In this document: positions 19,331 to 27,962 of the stretch, one piece after another
How the letters are laid out: each line of letters begins with the position of its first letter
How positions within the stretch are numbered: the first letter of the stretch is position 1
Assembly (NCBI GenBank): GCA_029556265.1
Contig: JAKQFH010000043.1
Location: 1-59,958, forward strand
Direction of reading: 5' to 3'
DNA length: 59,958 nucleotides
Source: Chloroflexota bacterium
GTDB lineage: Bacteria; Chloroflexota; Anaerolineae; Anaerolineales; Anaerolineaceae
The notes under the pieces: model-generated
Database searches by the model: none
What the model was told of the DNA's origin: nothing
The model's input: the letters and a program-made list of their open reading frames with translations, nothing else
Position numbers and translations under genes: made by a program

Positions 19331-19407
19331 AAGGGGCGCGGCAATCTGTCTTTCAAAAACAACAGACAGACCGCCGCGTCGCTGCGCCCCTCGCGGTGAC
19401 GAAAGCT
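19331..19407 (+). repeat. Dispersed palindromic repeat element
   Basis: The arms AGGGGCGCGGCAATCTGTCT and AGACAGACCGCCGC(...)GCGCCCCT form a long imperfect inverted repeat. It is followed by CTCGCGGTGACGAAAG. The right arm resembles the region just upstream of both uvrB promoter copies (CGCCGCATCGCGGCGCTCCT in the left copy). All three lie shortly upstream of a leaderless-type promoter. The rest of the 19257-19452 gap shows no gene. Confidence 0.55.
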
Positions 19408-19439
19408 GAACCCCGCCAGGCAAAGCCCGCAGATGGAGT

Positions 19440-19452
19440 TATAATAGCCCGC
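19440..19452 (+). promoter_or_regulatory. Leaderless-type -10 box of the two-domain lipoprotein gene
   Basis: TATAAT (19440-19445) ends 7 nt before ATG 19453, with no ribosome site. Confidence 0.65.
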
Positions 19453-21051
19453 ATGAAGCCTGTATTTACGCTTGCGCACCCCGGAGCCAATACAAAACTC
19501 CTGCGTGGTCTCCTATTTTTCCCCATCATCCTCACCTTGCTGTGGGGCTGCGCGCGGGCAAACGCCCAAAGCCAGGACCCCACATCCATTCCCGTTACTC
19601 CCACCGCTCTCCCCACTGCGGCCGCCCCATCTCCGACAGCCCCATCTCCGACAAGCCCCAGCCCCACCCCGACCGCAGCGCCAGCCCCCGACGAGAGCGC
19701 CGAACGCGTCGCCGCCCTGCAAGAGAGCCTCTACCGCGCCAGCCTTGAATACCTTGCGGATACCACCGCCGAAGCCAACGCCGTCGCCAAGAGCATCAAA
19801 TTCAACCGCGGAGCCTACGAAAATGTGCGCAATGTCTGCGGACCGCTCAGCATCGCCATCATGCGCAGCGGCGGCATCCTTCCCGCCACCACCAGCGTGC
19901 GCAATATCTGGCTGCTCTGCGCCCGCGAAGGCGGAAAGTGCAACGGGATGTCAGTTCTTCAACGTGAGTACTTCCCGCCGTCTGAATTTGATTACTTTCA
20001 AACCACCCAAAGCGTGCGCGATTATGATTTCAACGCCCATCCCCTGCAAGCGGGCGATTGGCTGTACTTGTACGTCAAACAAAACGGCTTCGACCATATG
20101 CTGGTGGTCACCCGCGTGGACGAAAACGGCGCGGCGTATACCGTCACCAACCTGAACCGCGGCGAAGGCTTCAAAATCACGGAGGAAGTGCTCTACGACC
20201 CGACCAAACCGGGCACCGGCTTGTTCTTCGAGCTGACCGACCCTGTCCGGCTGGCGTATGTAAAATACCTCGGCCTGAGCGGTGACGGCGGTTTTATGCT
20301 GGTGCGCCGCAAAGGCGGTCTGGCGGCAGTCCCGCAGTTTAACCACGCCCTGGACCCTGCACTGGCAGAAGGTGCCATTTGGAACGGCATTGTTAAAGAA
20401 GTGGGCAGCAGCGCACCCGCGTTTGAAAGCAACCCTTATTCCCTTTTCCATCCCGCCTGTATGGTGAAGCTCCCGTTGGCTTTGCTGGTGCTGCATGCAT
20501 TGGAAAGCCGGGGAATATCCCCCGCCGACCTTGAAAAGCTCAGTTTTGGCACCAAAACGCTTGACCAGTGGCTAACGGAAATGGTGGTCTACAGTGATGA
20601 AGACGCGGCCGCAGCAATGCTGGTCTACGCGGATAATCTGAAAGTCGGCTCTGCCACCCTGCGGGATTGGGGTCTACCCGACACCAGCCTGAACCCGCGT
20701 CAGACGACCGCGATGGACCTTGCCCGCGCGCTGGAAGGTTTGTATACCGGTGAATTCCTGGGACAACCAATGCGCGACTATCTGTTGGGGTTGATGGCTG
20801 TAAGAACGCCGAACGACAGCCGTTATCTTGGTCTTCTCAGCGAATTTCTGCCGGGCGCGGTGTATTACAACAAACGCGGAACCATCTTTTATCCGCCCAA
20901 TATTGGCGATATGGGAATTCTTGAATACAAGGGCAAAACCTGGATCCTTGTGCTTTCCGGGCGCCCCGATGACCTGGTCGGCAGCAACTTCAATATCCTG
21001 GATAACAGCTTCTCAAATTTTGCGAGGGCTCTGGCAGACTTGCTGCGTTGA
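19453..21051 (+). CDS. Lipoprotein with papain-like N-domain and beta-lactamase-like C-domain
   Basis: The 532-residue protein has a lipoprotein signal (LTLLWGCA), a Thr/Pro-rich linker and two domains. Residues about 110-260 include NVCGPLSIAIMRSGG and FDHMLVVTRVDENGAAYTVTN, which resemble the Cys and His motifs of C39/papain-like peptidases. Residues about 300-532 resemble serine hydrolases of the beta-lactamase class A fold: HPACMVKLPLALLVLHAL stands where PASxxKLPLA is expected, YSDEDAA where SDN is expected, and NKRGTI near the KTG position. The usual nucleophile Ser is Cys336 here (codon TGT at 20458). Start 19453 is set by the signal peptide and the TATAAT box. Location outside the membrane is inferred; the substrate is unknown. 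Confidence 0.7.
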   Translation: MKPVFTLAHPGANTKLLRGLLFFPIILTLLWGCARANAQSQDPTSIPVTPTALPTAAAPSPTAPSPTSPSPTPTAAPAPDESAERVAALQESLYRASLEYLADTTAEANAVAKSIKFNRGAYENVRNVCGPLSIAIMRSGGILPATTSVRNIWLLCAREGGKCNGMSVLQREYFPPSEFDYFQTTQSVRDYDFNAHPLQAGDWLYLYVKQNGFDHMLVVTRVDENGAAYTVTNLNRGEGFKITEEVLYDPTKPGTGLFFELTDPVRLAYVKYLGLSGDGGFMLVRRKGGLAAVPQFNHALDPALAEGAIWNGIVKEVGSSAPAFESNPYSLFHPACMVKLPLALLVLHALESRGISPADLEKLSFGTKTLDQWLTEMVVYSDEDAAAAMLVYADNLKVGSATLRDWGLPDTSLNPRQTTAMDLARALEGLYTGEFLGQPMRDYLLGLMAVRTPNDSRYLGLLSEFLPGAVYYNKRGTIFYPPNIGDMGILEYKGKTWILVLSGRPDDLVGSNFNILDNSFSNFARALADLLR

Positions 21052-21127
21052 GATATTCTTATAAGAAATAGTGCCTTTCCGGGTCGCCGGATTCTTATAC
21101 CTTTGCTGGTCAGGCTGACATGCATCA

Positions 21128-21952
21128 ATGAGACATATCACCCGAAAAACCCTGATATTCCTGATTTCTGCCGTGCTTTTCATGGCTGGCTGCGCGCCAT
21201 TGCCCGCGGCCGTTCCCAGCCCAAGCCCAAGCCCGACCAGCACGCCTGCGCCACCCCCCACCCACACGCCAACCAGCACTACCGCGCCCCAGCTTTCAGC
21301 CTCTCCCACGTCGGTCCCCACAAAGGACCCACTCAGCCTGCTGCCCGTTCCGCCGCGCTTTGAAAATTCTGACGAGGGAGAGCGGGTTTACTTCGGGGAT
21401 GCCTATAAACAGCTGCCGGAAGCAGACACGGTTGACGAAATCATCGTTCCCGAGCTCATCATCATTCACACCGACGGGCAAACCGCGAACCTGCCCCGCG
21501 ACTGGAACACCGACAGCACATATCATGGATTGGGGGAATGGTATTCCGTGCATTTCGCGGTCAGTCAATATGATATCCTGCAAATGCTGCCAATGTATCC
21601 GGACGGCGTCTTGCACGGCAGCGGCGCCGCCCCGCAATTCAACGACCAGGGCGAATGGGTGACTTATAACAACCGTTCCATCCACATTGAAATGTCGGGG
21701 CACGACTATAACGCCCTGATTGCCGGTTGGGCAAGCCCGGAGATGGCGGAAGCCATCCAGAAAACAACCGATATAACCACAGACCTGGTGGTGTCACTGA
21801 TGTGGTTTTATCAGATTGACCCTGCCAATGTGCTCGGGCATTACCAGATCGGACGCGGAAAAGCCGACCCCGGAAATCTGTATTTTGAGCAGTACTTTAT
21901 CCCTCAGCTGCAAGAGAAATGGGAAAGCTTCCAGCGGAAACTGCAGCCCTGA
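21128..21952 (+). CDS. Lipoprotein N-acetylmuramoyl-L-alanine amidase (Amidase_2/PGRP-like)
   Basis: The 274-residue protein has a lipobox (FMAGC), a Ser/Thr/Pro-rich linker to about residue 70, and an amidase-2 domain. Zinc-ligand candidates are His in LIIIHTDGQ, His in SIHIEMSGHDYN and the GHYQIGRGKADPG end motif, which matches the GHxxxxxxKxDPG pattern. The family cuts the bond between N-acetylmuramic acid and L-Ala in peptidoglycan. It follows the two-domain lipoprotein gene after a 76-nt gap and may serve the same wall-remodelling role. No clear ribosome site precedes the ATG. Confidence 0.82.
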   Translation: MRHITRKTLIFLISAVLFMAGCAPLPAAVPSPSPSPTSTPAPPPTHTPTSTTAPQLSASPTSVPTKDPLSLLPVPPRFENSDEGERVYFGDAYKQLPEADTVDEIIVPELIIIHTDGQTANLPRDWNTDSTYHGLGEWYSVHFAVSQYDILQMLPMYPDGVLHGSGAAPQFNDQGEWVTYNNRSIHIEMSGHDYNALIAGWASPEMAEAIQKTTDITTDLVVSLMWFYQIDPANVLGHYQIGRGKADPGNLYFEQYFIPQLQEKWESFQRKLQP

Positions 21953-22042
21953 GTTGTTGGGTCGTGCCCTCCTCAGATTGTTAATTTTCCGTGAATTCCA
22001 CGCGGAAAACCCGTATGCCTTTCACATCGGCCGATTATTAAT

Positions 22043-22070
22043 TTGACATACCGCAAAATAAGAGTAGGAT
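22043..22070 (+). promoter_or_regulatory. Promoter of the P-type ATPase/TrkA operon
   Basis: TTGACA (22043-22048) and TAGGAT (22065-22070) are separated by 16 bp. The leader to ATG 22139 would be about 60 nt. A second -10-like TATTAT lies at 22121-22126. Confidence 0.55.
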
Positions 22071-22138
22071 AGACGTTTGCTAGAAAACAGCCGATTAGTA
22101 TTACCCATTCACTCAGAAAGTATTATCATTAATTATCT

Positions 22139-25012
22139 ATGGAAGCTCAGCTCAACCCTTTAAGCGCAGAATTAATCGAGCGGATTCAGGAATTAACCCC
22201 GGATCAACTCTTTCAGGAGTTAAACTCCAGACCTGAAGGCCTGGCCCAGGACGAAGTCGCCCTGCGCCTGGGCGTTTACGGTCCAAACGTCCTCCAGGAA
22301 GTGAAAGGCAAACCGCTCATCCTGAAGTTCCTGGCAAATTTCACGCATGTGATGGCAATCATGCTGTGGCTTGCGGGTATCGGCGCCTTTATTGCCAAAA
22401 TGCCCGAACTCGGCATCGCGGTATGGTCGGTAAACATCATCAACGGCGGGTTCAGTTTCTTCCAGGAGTTCCGGGCAGAAAAAGCCACCCAGGCGCTCAA
22501 GAAAATCCTGCCGTCTCAATCCCGCGTGATGCGCAACGGCGAAGAAGCCAGCATCCTCGCGCAAGATTTGGTGCCCGGGGATGTTATCTTCCTGCAAGAA
22601 GGCGACAATATCCCAGCCGACTGCCGCCTGTTGAACAGCGCTGATTTACGCGTGAACCAATCCACGCTGACCGGAGAATCCCACCCTGTAAATCGCTCAG
22701 CGGAACCTGTCAGCGGTGAGGATATGACCCGCACGGATATTCCGAACCTGATATTCGCGGGCACCTTCGTGGCAGCCGGCTCTGGCAAAGCCATCGTTTA
22801 CGCGACCGGAATGAACACCAACTTCGGACACATCGCCCAGATGACCCAGGCCCTGAAAGAGGAACTCAGCCCGCTCCAAAAAGAGATGAAAAACGCGACC
22901 AAGATTGTCACAATCATCGCCATGGGCGTCGGTCTTGTCTTCCTCATTGCCGCCCGCTTGATGGTAAACATTCCGCTCCTGGACAGCTTCATCTTCACCC
23001 TGGGTATGGTGGTCGCTTTTGTGCCGGAAGGCATGCTGCCAACCGTCACGCTGGCGCTCGCCATGGGCACTCAGCGCATGGCAAAACGCAACGCGCTGAT
23101 TAAGAAACTCTCCGCGGTGGAAACCCTGGGCTGCACAAACGTCATCTGCACCGATAAAACCGGCACGCTGACCCAAAACGAAATGACCGTACGCGCGGTG
23201 TGGGTGCCCGCGTCTTATGCTTCCAAACCCTACGCCGGACGCGAAATCGCGGTTAGCGGTACAGGCTACGAACCAACAGGAACTTTCACCGAAAACGGCG
23301 CCGCGCTGGACCCTCGCAGCCAATACGCGTTAAGTCAGGTCATTCTGACCCAGGCGAAATGCAACACCGCCCGGCTGCTCCCGCCCGAAACACGCCCGGA
23401 CGGCACAAAAACCGGCTGGAAAGTTTTGGGCGACCCAACCGAAGCCGCTTTGCTGGTCCTGGCGGATAAGGCTGGTTATTCCCGTGACGACCTTCAGAGC
23501 GACCAGAACGTCGCGGAACTGCCCTTCGACTCGCGGCGTAAACGCATGAGCGTTGTTCACCTGCAGCGCGTGGATGGAAACCTCCAGCGCGTGGCTTACG
23601 TTAAAGGCGGCATCCGTGAGGTTTTGGATGCCTGTTCCTCCGTCCGGGTGAACGATCAGGTAATTCCCATCAGCCCTGAATGGGTTGATTTCATCATGGC
23701 TCGGAATGACGCCTATGCCCGCCAGGGGCTGCGCGTCCTGGCCGCTGCCGCGCGTGTTCTCCCGCGCGAACTTAGTGAATACCAGGTTGAGAGCATTGAA
23801 ACCGACCTGACCTTTCTTGGCATGGTTGCGATGATGGACCCGCCGCGGGCAGATGTCACCGAAGCGGTTAAGAAATGCCACCGCGCTGGCATCCGCATCA
23901 TTATGATTACCGGGGATTATGGTCTTACGGCAGAAAGCATCGCCCGGCGGATAGGCATCGTGCAGGGTGAAGACCTGCGCGTGATAACCGGCGGTGAGCT
24001 GGAAAACATGAGCGATGAGGAACTTGAAAAGGCCGTGCAAGGGCAGGTCATCTTTGCCCGCGTCGCTCCGGAACATAAACTGAGGGTTGTCTCCGCGCTG
24101 CAAAAGCTCGGCAGCGTGGTCGCCGTGACGGGCGACGGTGTCAATGACGCGCCCGCTCTGAAAAAAGCGGATATCGGCGTCGCGATGGGGCTTTCCGGGT
24201 CGGATGTTGCCAAGGAAGCCGCGGACATGATTCTAATTGATGATAACTTTGGCTCCATCGTGAACGCGATTGAGGAAGGACGCGCGGTTTACGAGAACAT
24301 CAAACGCTTCTCTACCTATATTTTTACAAGCAATGCCCCCGAAGCAGTCCCCTTCATGGCGCACGCCCTTTCTGGCGCGCGGATCCCGATTGCTTTGAAT
24401 GTCATGCAGGTGCTATCCGTAGACCTGGGCACCGATATTATGCCGGCTTTGGCCCTGGGCACCGAGCCGCCCGAGAAAGGCACCATGGACCGCCCGCCGC
24501 GCAAACTGAGCGAACACCTGATTACCGGGCAGCTCCTCACCCGCGCCTATCTGATCCTGGGACCGGTCCAATCCCTGGCTGCTATGTCGGCGTTTTACTT
24601 CTATTACTGGACCAACGGCTACGCTGGTCAGTGGCTAAACTTGCCAGCCAGCGGGCCTGTTTATAAGGCCGCTACCACGATGGCGTTGGCAGCGGTAGTC
24701 TTCTCGCAGATTGGCAACCTGTTCGCGCAGCGCGCCAGCCGCCAGTCTATTTTCAAGACACCCCTCTTCAACAACAAACTGGTTTGGTATGGGATTTTGA
24801 GTGAGTTGATCCTGATTTTGGCGATGGTCTACGTACCGTTTATGCAGCGCTTCATTGGCACAGGACCTTTTGAAGCGAAATACTGGCTGTTCCATTTACT
24901 TTGGATCCCCAGCCTTCCCATTGTGGACGCCATCCGCAAAGCGCTTGTATCCAGGAAAGAAAAAAGAGTCCTGCAAAAGCAAATTATTGCTGACAAAGGA
25001 GAAACAATATGA
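22139..25012 (+). CDS. Type IIC (Na,K-ATPase-like) P-type cation ATPase
   Basis: The 957-residue protein is a complete P2-type ATPase: a cation-ATPase N domain, TGES (near residue 178), the phosphorylation site Asp339 in ICTDKTGTLT, the nucleotide domain, and GDGVNDAPALKKADIGVAMG. Its ion-site residues follow the animal Na,K-ATPase pattern, not that of SERCA. M4 reads PEGML (Glu297), M5 reads TSNAPEAVPF (Ser731, Asn732, Glu735), and M6 reads VDLGTDIMPALALGTE (Asp762, Asp766), where Na,K-ATPase has IDLGTDMVPAISLAYE. It therefore probably moves Na+ out and/or K+ in, but transport has not been shown. Its stop overlaps the next gene by ATGA, coupling it to two TrkA-type proteins. No beta-subunit gene is seen. 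Confidence 0.9.
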   Translation: MEAQLNPLSAELIERIQELTPDQLFQELNSRPEGLAQDEVALRLGVYGPNVLQEVKGKPLILKFLANFTHVMAIMLWLAGIGAFIAKMPELGIAVWSVNIINGGFSFFQEFRAEKATQALKKILPSQSRVMRNGEEASILAQDLVPGDVIFLQEGDNIPADCRLLNSADLRVNQSTLTGESHPVNRSAEPVSGEDMTRTDIPNLIFAGTFVAAGSGKAIVYATGMNTNFGHIAQMTQALKEELSPLQKEMKNATKIVTIIAMGVGLVFLIAARLMVNIPLLDSFIFTLGMVVAFVPEGMLPTVTLALAMGTQRMAKRNALIKKLSAVETLGCTNVICTDKTGTLTQNEMTVRAVWVPASYASKPYAGREIAVSGTGYEPTGTFTENGAALDPRSQYALSQVILTQAKCNTARLLPPETRPDGTKTGWKVLGDPTEAALLVLADKAGYSRDDLQSDQNVAELPFDSRRKRMSVVHLQRVDGNLQRVAYVKGGIREVLDACSSVRVNDQVIPISPEWVDFIMARNDAYARQGLRVLAAAARVLPRELSEYQVESIETDLTFLGMVAMMDPPRADVTEAVKKCHRAGIRIIMITGDYGLTAESIARRIGIVQGEDLRVITGGELENMSDEELEKAVQGQVIFARVAPEHKLRVVSALQKLGSVVAVTGDGVNDAPALKKADIGVAMGLSGSDVAKEAADMILIDDNFGSIVNAIEEGRAVYENIKRFSTYIFTSNAPEAVPFMAHALSGARIPIALNVMQVLSVDLGTDIMPALALGTEPPEKGTMDRPPRKLSEHLITGQLLTRAYLILGPVQSLAAMSAFYFYYWTNGYAGQWLNLPASGPVYKAATTMALAAVVFSQIGNLFAQRASRQSIFKTPLFNNKLVWYGILSELILILAMVYVPFMQRFIGTGPFEAKYWLFHLLWIPSLPIVDAIRKALVSRKEKRVLQKQIIADKGETI

Positions 25013-25656
25013 AAGTCATCATCATCGGGTGTGGACGTGTTGGCGCAGGTCTCGCGAAGAACCTGAGCATCCAGGGTATTGATGTCTCTGTGATTGACAG
25101 CGACCCAGGCGCCTTTGAACTACTCGGTCCAACTTTCAAAGGGAAGACCGTTGTCGGGATTGGCTTTGACCAGAAGGTACTTTCAGACGCGGGCATTGAA
25201 CGCGCCGATGCCTTGGCAGCCGTAACCGCTTCGGATGAGGTTAACCTCGTCGCCGCGCGTATGGCAAAAATGGTCTTCAAGGTGCCAAGTGTGTCTGCCA
25301 GAGTATACGAACCCCAAAAAGCGAAAATTTACCGCCGGATGGGCATCCAGACTGTTTCACCAGTCACGTTGGGCATCGACCGACTGATCAGCACCCTGAT
25401 TTACTCGCAGCTTAATATTGAGCGCGCGATTGGCGCGGGACAGGTCAGCCTGATCGACGTGGACGTCAAACCACAATTGGTCAACCACACCATCAAGGAG
25501 ACGGAAGTTCCCGGCGAGGTTCAGGTGGTCGCGATTACACGCTCTGGGAAGACCTTTCTTCCGAACGCTGCCACACAGTTCCAGCAAGGCGATATCGTGC
25601 ATCTCTTCGTAAAATTCGGCGCCAAAGACAAGGTCAGCCGCATTTTCGGGGCGTAG
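25009..25656 (+). CDS. TrkA/RCK-type potassium regulator, first copy
   Basis: The 215-residue protein has an N-terminal Rossmann fold (MKVIIIGCGRVGAGLAKNL, acidic residue in VIDSD) that binds NAD(H) or a nucleotide. A C-terminal TrkA-C domain spans about residues 135-215. Such RCK proteins usually gate Trk/Ktr potassium channels from the cytoplasm. Here the gene overlaps the P-type ATPase stop by four bases, and the gene after it is a second TrkA protein, but no Trk/Ktr membrane subunit is present. GGAG lies 7-8 nt before the ATG. Confidence 0.9.
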   Translation: MKVIIIGCGRVGAGLAKNLSIQGIDVSVIDSDPGAFELLGPTFKGKTVVGIGFDQKVLSDAGIERADALAAVTASDEVNLVAARMAKMVFKVPSVSARVYEPQKAKIYRRMGIQTVSPVTLGIDRLISTLIYSQLNIERAIGAGQVSLIDVDVKPQLVNHTIKETEVPGEVQVVAITRSGKTFLPNAATQFQQGDIVHLFVKFGAKDKVSRIFGA

Positions 25657-25676
25657 GCAAGGCTAAGGAGGAAAAC

Positions 25677-26345
25677 ATGAAAGTAATGATTATTGGCGGC
25701 GGAAAAGTTGGTACTTACCTGGCGAATTACCTGCTCAGCGAGGGGCATGACGTCCGGTTGATTGAACTGCGCCCGGAAGAGAAACCCCGGATTTTGCTGG
25801 ATGTTCCTGAAAAAGCGATTTATCTGGGGAACGGCACCGACCCGGACGTTTTGGAAGCTGCCGGAATCCGGAAGATGGACGTGATCGCCGCCGTAACTGG
25901 ACAGGATGAGGTCAACCTGGTTGCCACCAGCCTGGCGCGCTTTGAGTTTATGGTTCCGCGCACCATCGCGCGCACCAACCACCCCAAAAATGCCTGGATG
26001 TTTACCGACGTGATGGGTGTGGATTCCGCGGTAAACCAGGCAGACCTGATTGCCGCTTTGATTGCCGAAGAAATGTCCCTGGGCGACATGATTACCCTGC
26101 ACAAACTGCGCAAAGGGAAATACGACCTGGTGGAAGAAAAAGTTGCCCCAAACGCGCTCGCCAACGGCAAAAAGCTGCGCGACCTGGCGCTTCCTTCGCA
26201 GTGCACGATAGTGGCAGTGCTGCGCAGCGGGGAATTGATTGTCCCGCACGGTGAACTGGAATTCCAAACCGAGGACGAAGTCCTGGCAGTGGTGCACAAA
26301 GACCAGAAGAAGGAACTGGCACACTTTTTTGACCGGATCGTCTGA
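25677..26345 (+). CDS. TrkA/RCK-type potassium regulator, second copy
   Basis: The 222-residue protein has the same layout as its upstream neighbour: MKVMIIGGGKVGTYLANYL, the acidic RLIELRPEE, then a TrkA-C domain from about residue 140. The two are clearly diverged paralogues and could form a heteromer. The ribosome site AAGGAGG lies 7 nt before the ATG, 20 nt after the first copy. A strong terminator follows, so ATPase, RCK1 and RCK2 make a three-gene operon. Confidence 0.9.
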   Translation: MKVMIIGGGKVGTYLANYLLSEGHDVRLIELRPEEKPRILLDVPEKAIYLGNGTDPDVLEAAGIRKMDVIAAVTGQDEVNLVATSLARFEFMVPRTIARTNHPKNAWMFTDVMGVDSAVNQADLIAALIAEEMSLGDMITLHKLRKGKYDLVEEKVAPNALANGKKLRDLALPSQCTIVAVLRSGELIVPHGELEFQTEDEVLAVVHKDQKKELAHFFDRIV

Positions 26346-26365
26346 AGCAATAAGAATGCTTTGCG

Positions 26366-26391
26366 AACCCGCCTTGCCGGCGGGTTTTTTT
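26366..26391 (+). terminator. Terminator of the ATPase/TrkA operon
   Basis: CCCGCC and GGCGGG form a stem around TTGCC, followed by seven T. It lies about 20 nt after the stop at 26345. Confidence 0.9.
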
Positions 26392-26475
26392 AATAAAATC
26401 AACGCCGGCTCACTTCGCGGGCAGGTTTATGGTAGGATAATGGCGAGAACCCTTACGCTACAGGCAGGAATACCT

Positions 26476-27906
26476 ATGTTCAGAACACGTTTCGCCCCCA
26501 GCCCGACTGGTTATATGCATATCGGAAATTTACGCACCGCCCTCTATGCTTATCTGCTGGCAAAAAAACACGCGGGCGTGTTCATCCTGCGCATTGAAGA
26601 TACCGACCAATCCCGCAATGTGCCCGCCGCGCTCGCCGCGATTTATAACGGGCTGGCATTGGCTGGCATCAGCTACGACGAGGGACCGGATAAGGACGGC
26701 GGCAAAGGACCGTACGTCCAGAGCCAGCGCCTGCCGATTTACCAAAAATACGCGGATGAACTCGTCACGAAAGGCGCGGCGTATTACTGCTTCTGCCAGA
26801 AAGATGACAAACCCGAAAGCGAAGACCTGCCCGCCCATCCGGACGTCACCCGCGACCCCTGCCGCCTGCTGACGGACGCTGAGGTCCGGGAGAGGCTGAG
26901 CCAGGGGCTCAGGCCCGTCGTGCGCCAGCGAATCCCCGAAGGCGGCAGCACCAGCTTCGAAGACCATGTCTACGGTCGGATCAGCATTGATAACGCCCAA
27001 CTGGACGACCAGGTGCTGCTCAAATCGGACGGCTTTCCAACATATAACTTTGCCAATGTAGTGGATGATCACCTGATGGAAATCACGCATGTCATCCGCG
27101 GGCAGGAGTATCTATCCTCCACGCCCAAATACAACCTGCTTTACCAGGCGTTTGGCTGGCAAATCCCCGAGTATATTCACCTGCCCCTTATCCTGCGCGA
27201 GGACGGCGCTAAGCTTAGCAAACGTGCCGGCGATCCATCATTTGAGGATTTGGTCAACCTGGGTTACCTGCCCGAGGCGATTGTGAACTATGTGGCGCTG
27301 CTGGGTTGGAGCCCAGGCAACGACCAGGAATTTTTCACAATGCAGGATTTAATTGCTGCTTTTGACATGGACCGCATTGGCAAATCCAGCGCGGCGTTTT
27401 CCATGGATAAGCTCACCTGGCTGAATGGCGAGCACATCCGCGCGATGGACCCCGCCGCTTTTCATCAGAAAGCCAGCCAGTATTACCCCGAAGAAGCACA
27501 CAAGCTGGACACCGAAAAAATCAGCCGGCTGATTCAAATCCGCGTGGAAAGGCTGACCGATATCCCGGGTATGATCCGCTTCCTCTTCGCGCTGCCCGAA
27601 TACGGGGTGGAACTGTTTGAAAACCAGAAATCCAAAGCCACGCTCGCTTCCAGCGCTGAAGTGCTGCGCGAGGTCATCCCGCTGCTCGGGAACATGGAGA
27701 AATGGGATAACGAGAGTCTGTTCGCGGCGCTAAAGGATTTCGCTTCCGCGCGGGGCTGGAAAACCGGCACGGTCATGTGGCCTATCCGCACCGCCCTCTC
27801 GGGGCTGCCCGCTTCGCCGGGCGGCGCGACCGAACTGGCAGACTTGCTCGGGAAGCCGGAAAGTCTGCGCCGGCTGCGCATTGGCTTGTCCAAGCTGGAG
27901 AACTGA
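26476..27906 (+). CDS. gltX: Glutamyl-tRNA synthetase
   Basis: The 476-residue class Ic synthetase begins MFRTRFAPSPTGYMHIGNLR, where the HIGH-like motif is HIGN, and carries the KMSKS-like loop AKLSKRAGD. ILRIEDTDQSR is the usual Glu-site segment. It charges tRNA-Glu, and tRNA-Gln where GatCAB is used. The frame is open upstream, but ATG 26476 is chosen because the conserved N-terminus begins there and AGGAA lies 6 nt before it. A GATAAT-like -10 lies near 26433. The C-terminal anticodon domain is complete. Confidence 0.96.
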   Translation: MFRTRFAPSPTGYMHIGNLRTALYAYLLAKKHAGVFILRIEDTDQSRNVPAALAAIYNGLALAGISYDEGPDKDGGKGPYVQSQRLPIYQKYADELVTKGAAYYCFCQKDDKPESEDLPAHPDVTRDPCRLLTDAEVRERLSQGLRPVVRQRIPEGGSTSFEDHVYGRISIDNAQLDDQVLLKSDGFPTYNFANVVDDHLMEITHVIRGQEYLSSTPKYNLLYQAFGWQIPEYIHLPLILREDGAKLSKRAGDPSFEDLVNLGYLPEAIVNYVALLGWSPGNDQEFFTMQDLIAAFDMDRIGKSSAAFSMDKLTWLNGEHIRAMDPAAFHQKASQYYPEEAHKLDTEKISRLIQIRVERLTDIPGMIRFLFALPEYGVELFENQKSKATLASSAEVLREVIPLLGNMEKWDNESLFAALKDFASARGWKTGTVMWPIRTALSGLPASPGGATELADLLGKPESLRRLRIGLSKLEN

Positions 27907-27962
27907 CCCCTGAGCCAGCCTGGCAGGCTTGGGAATAGTTCTTGCAACCAAGGCACTAATCA

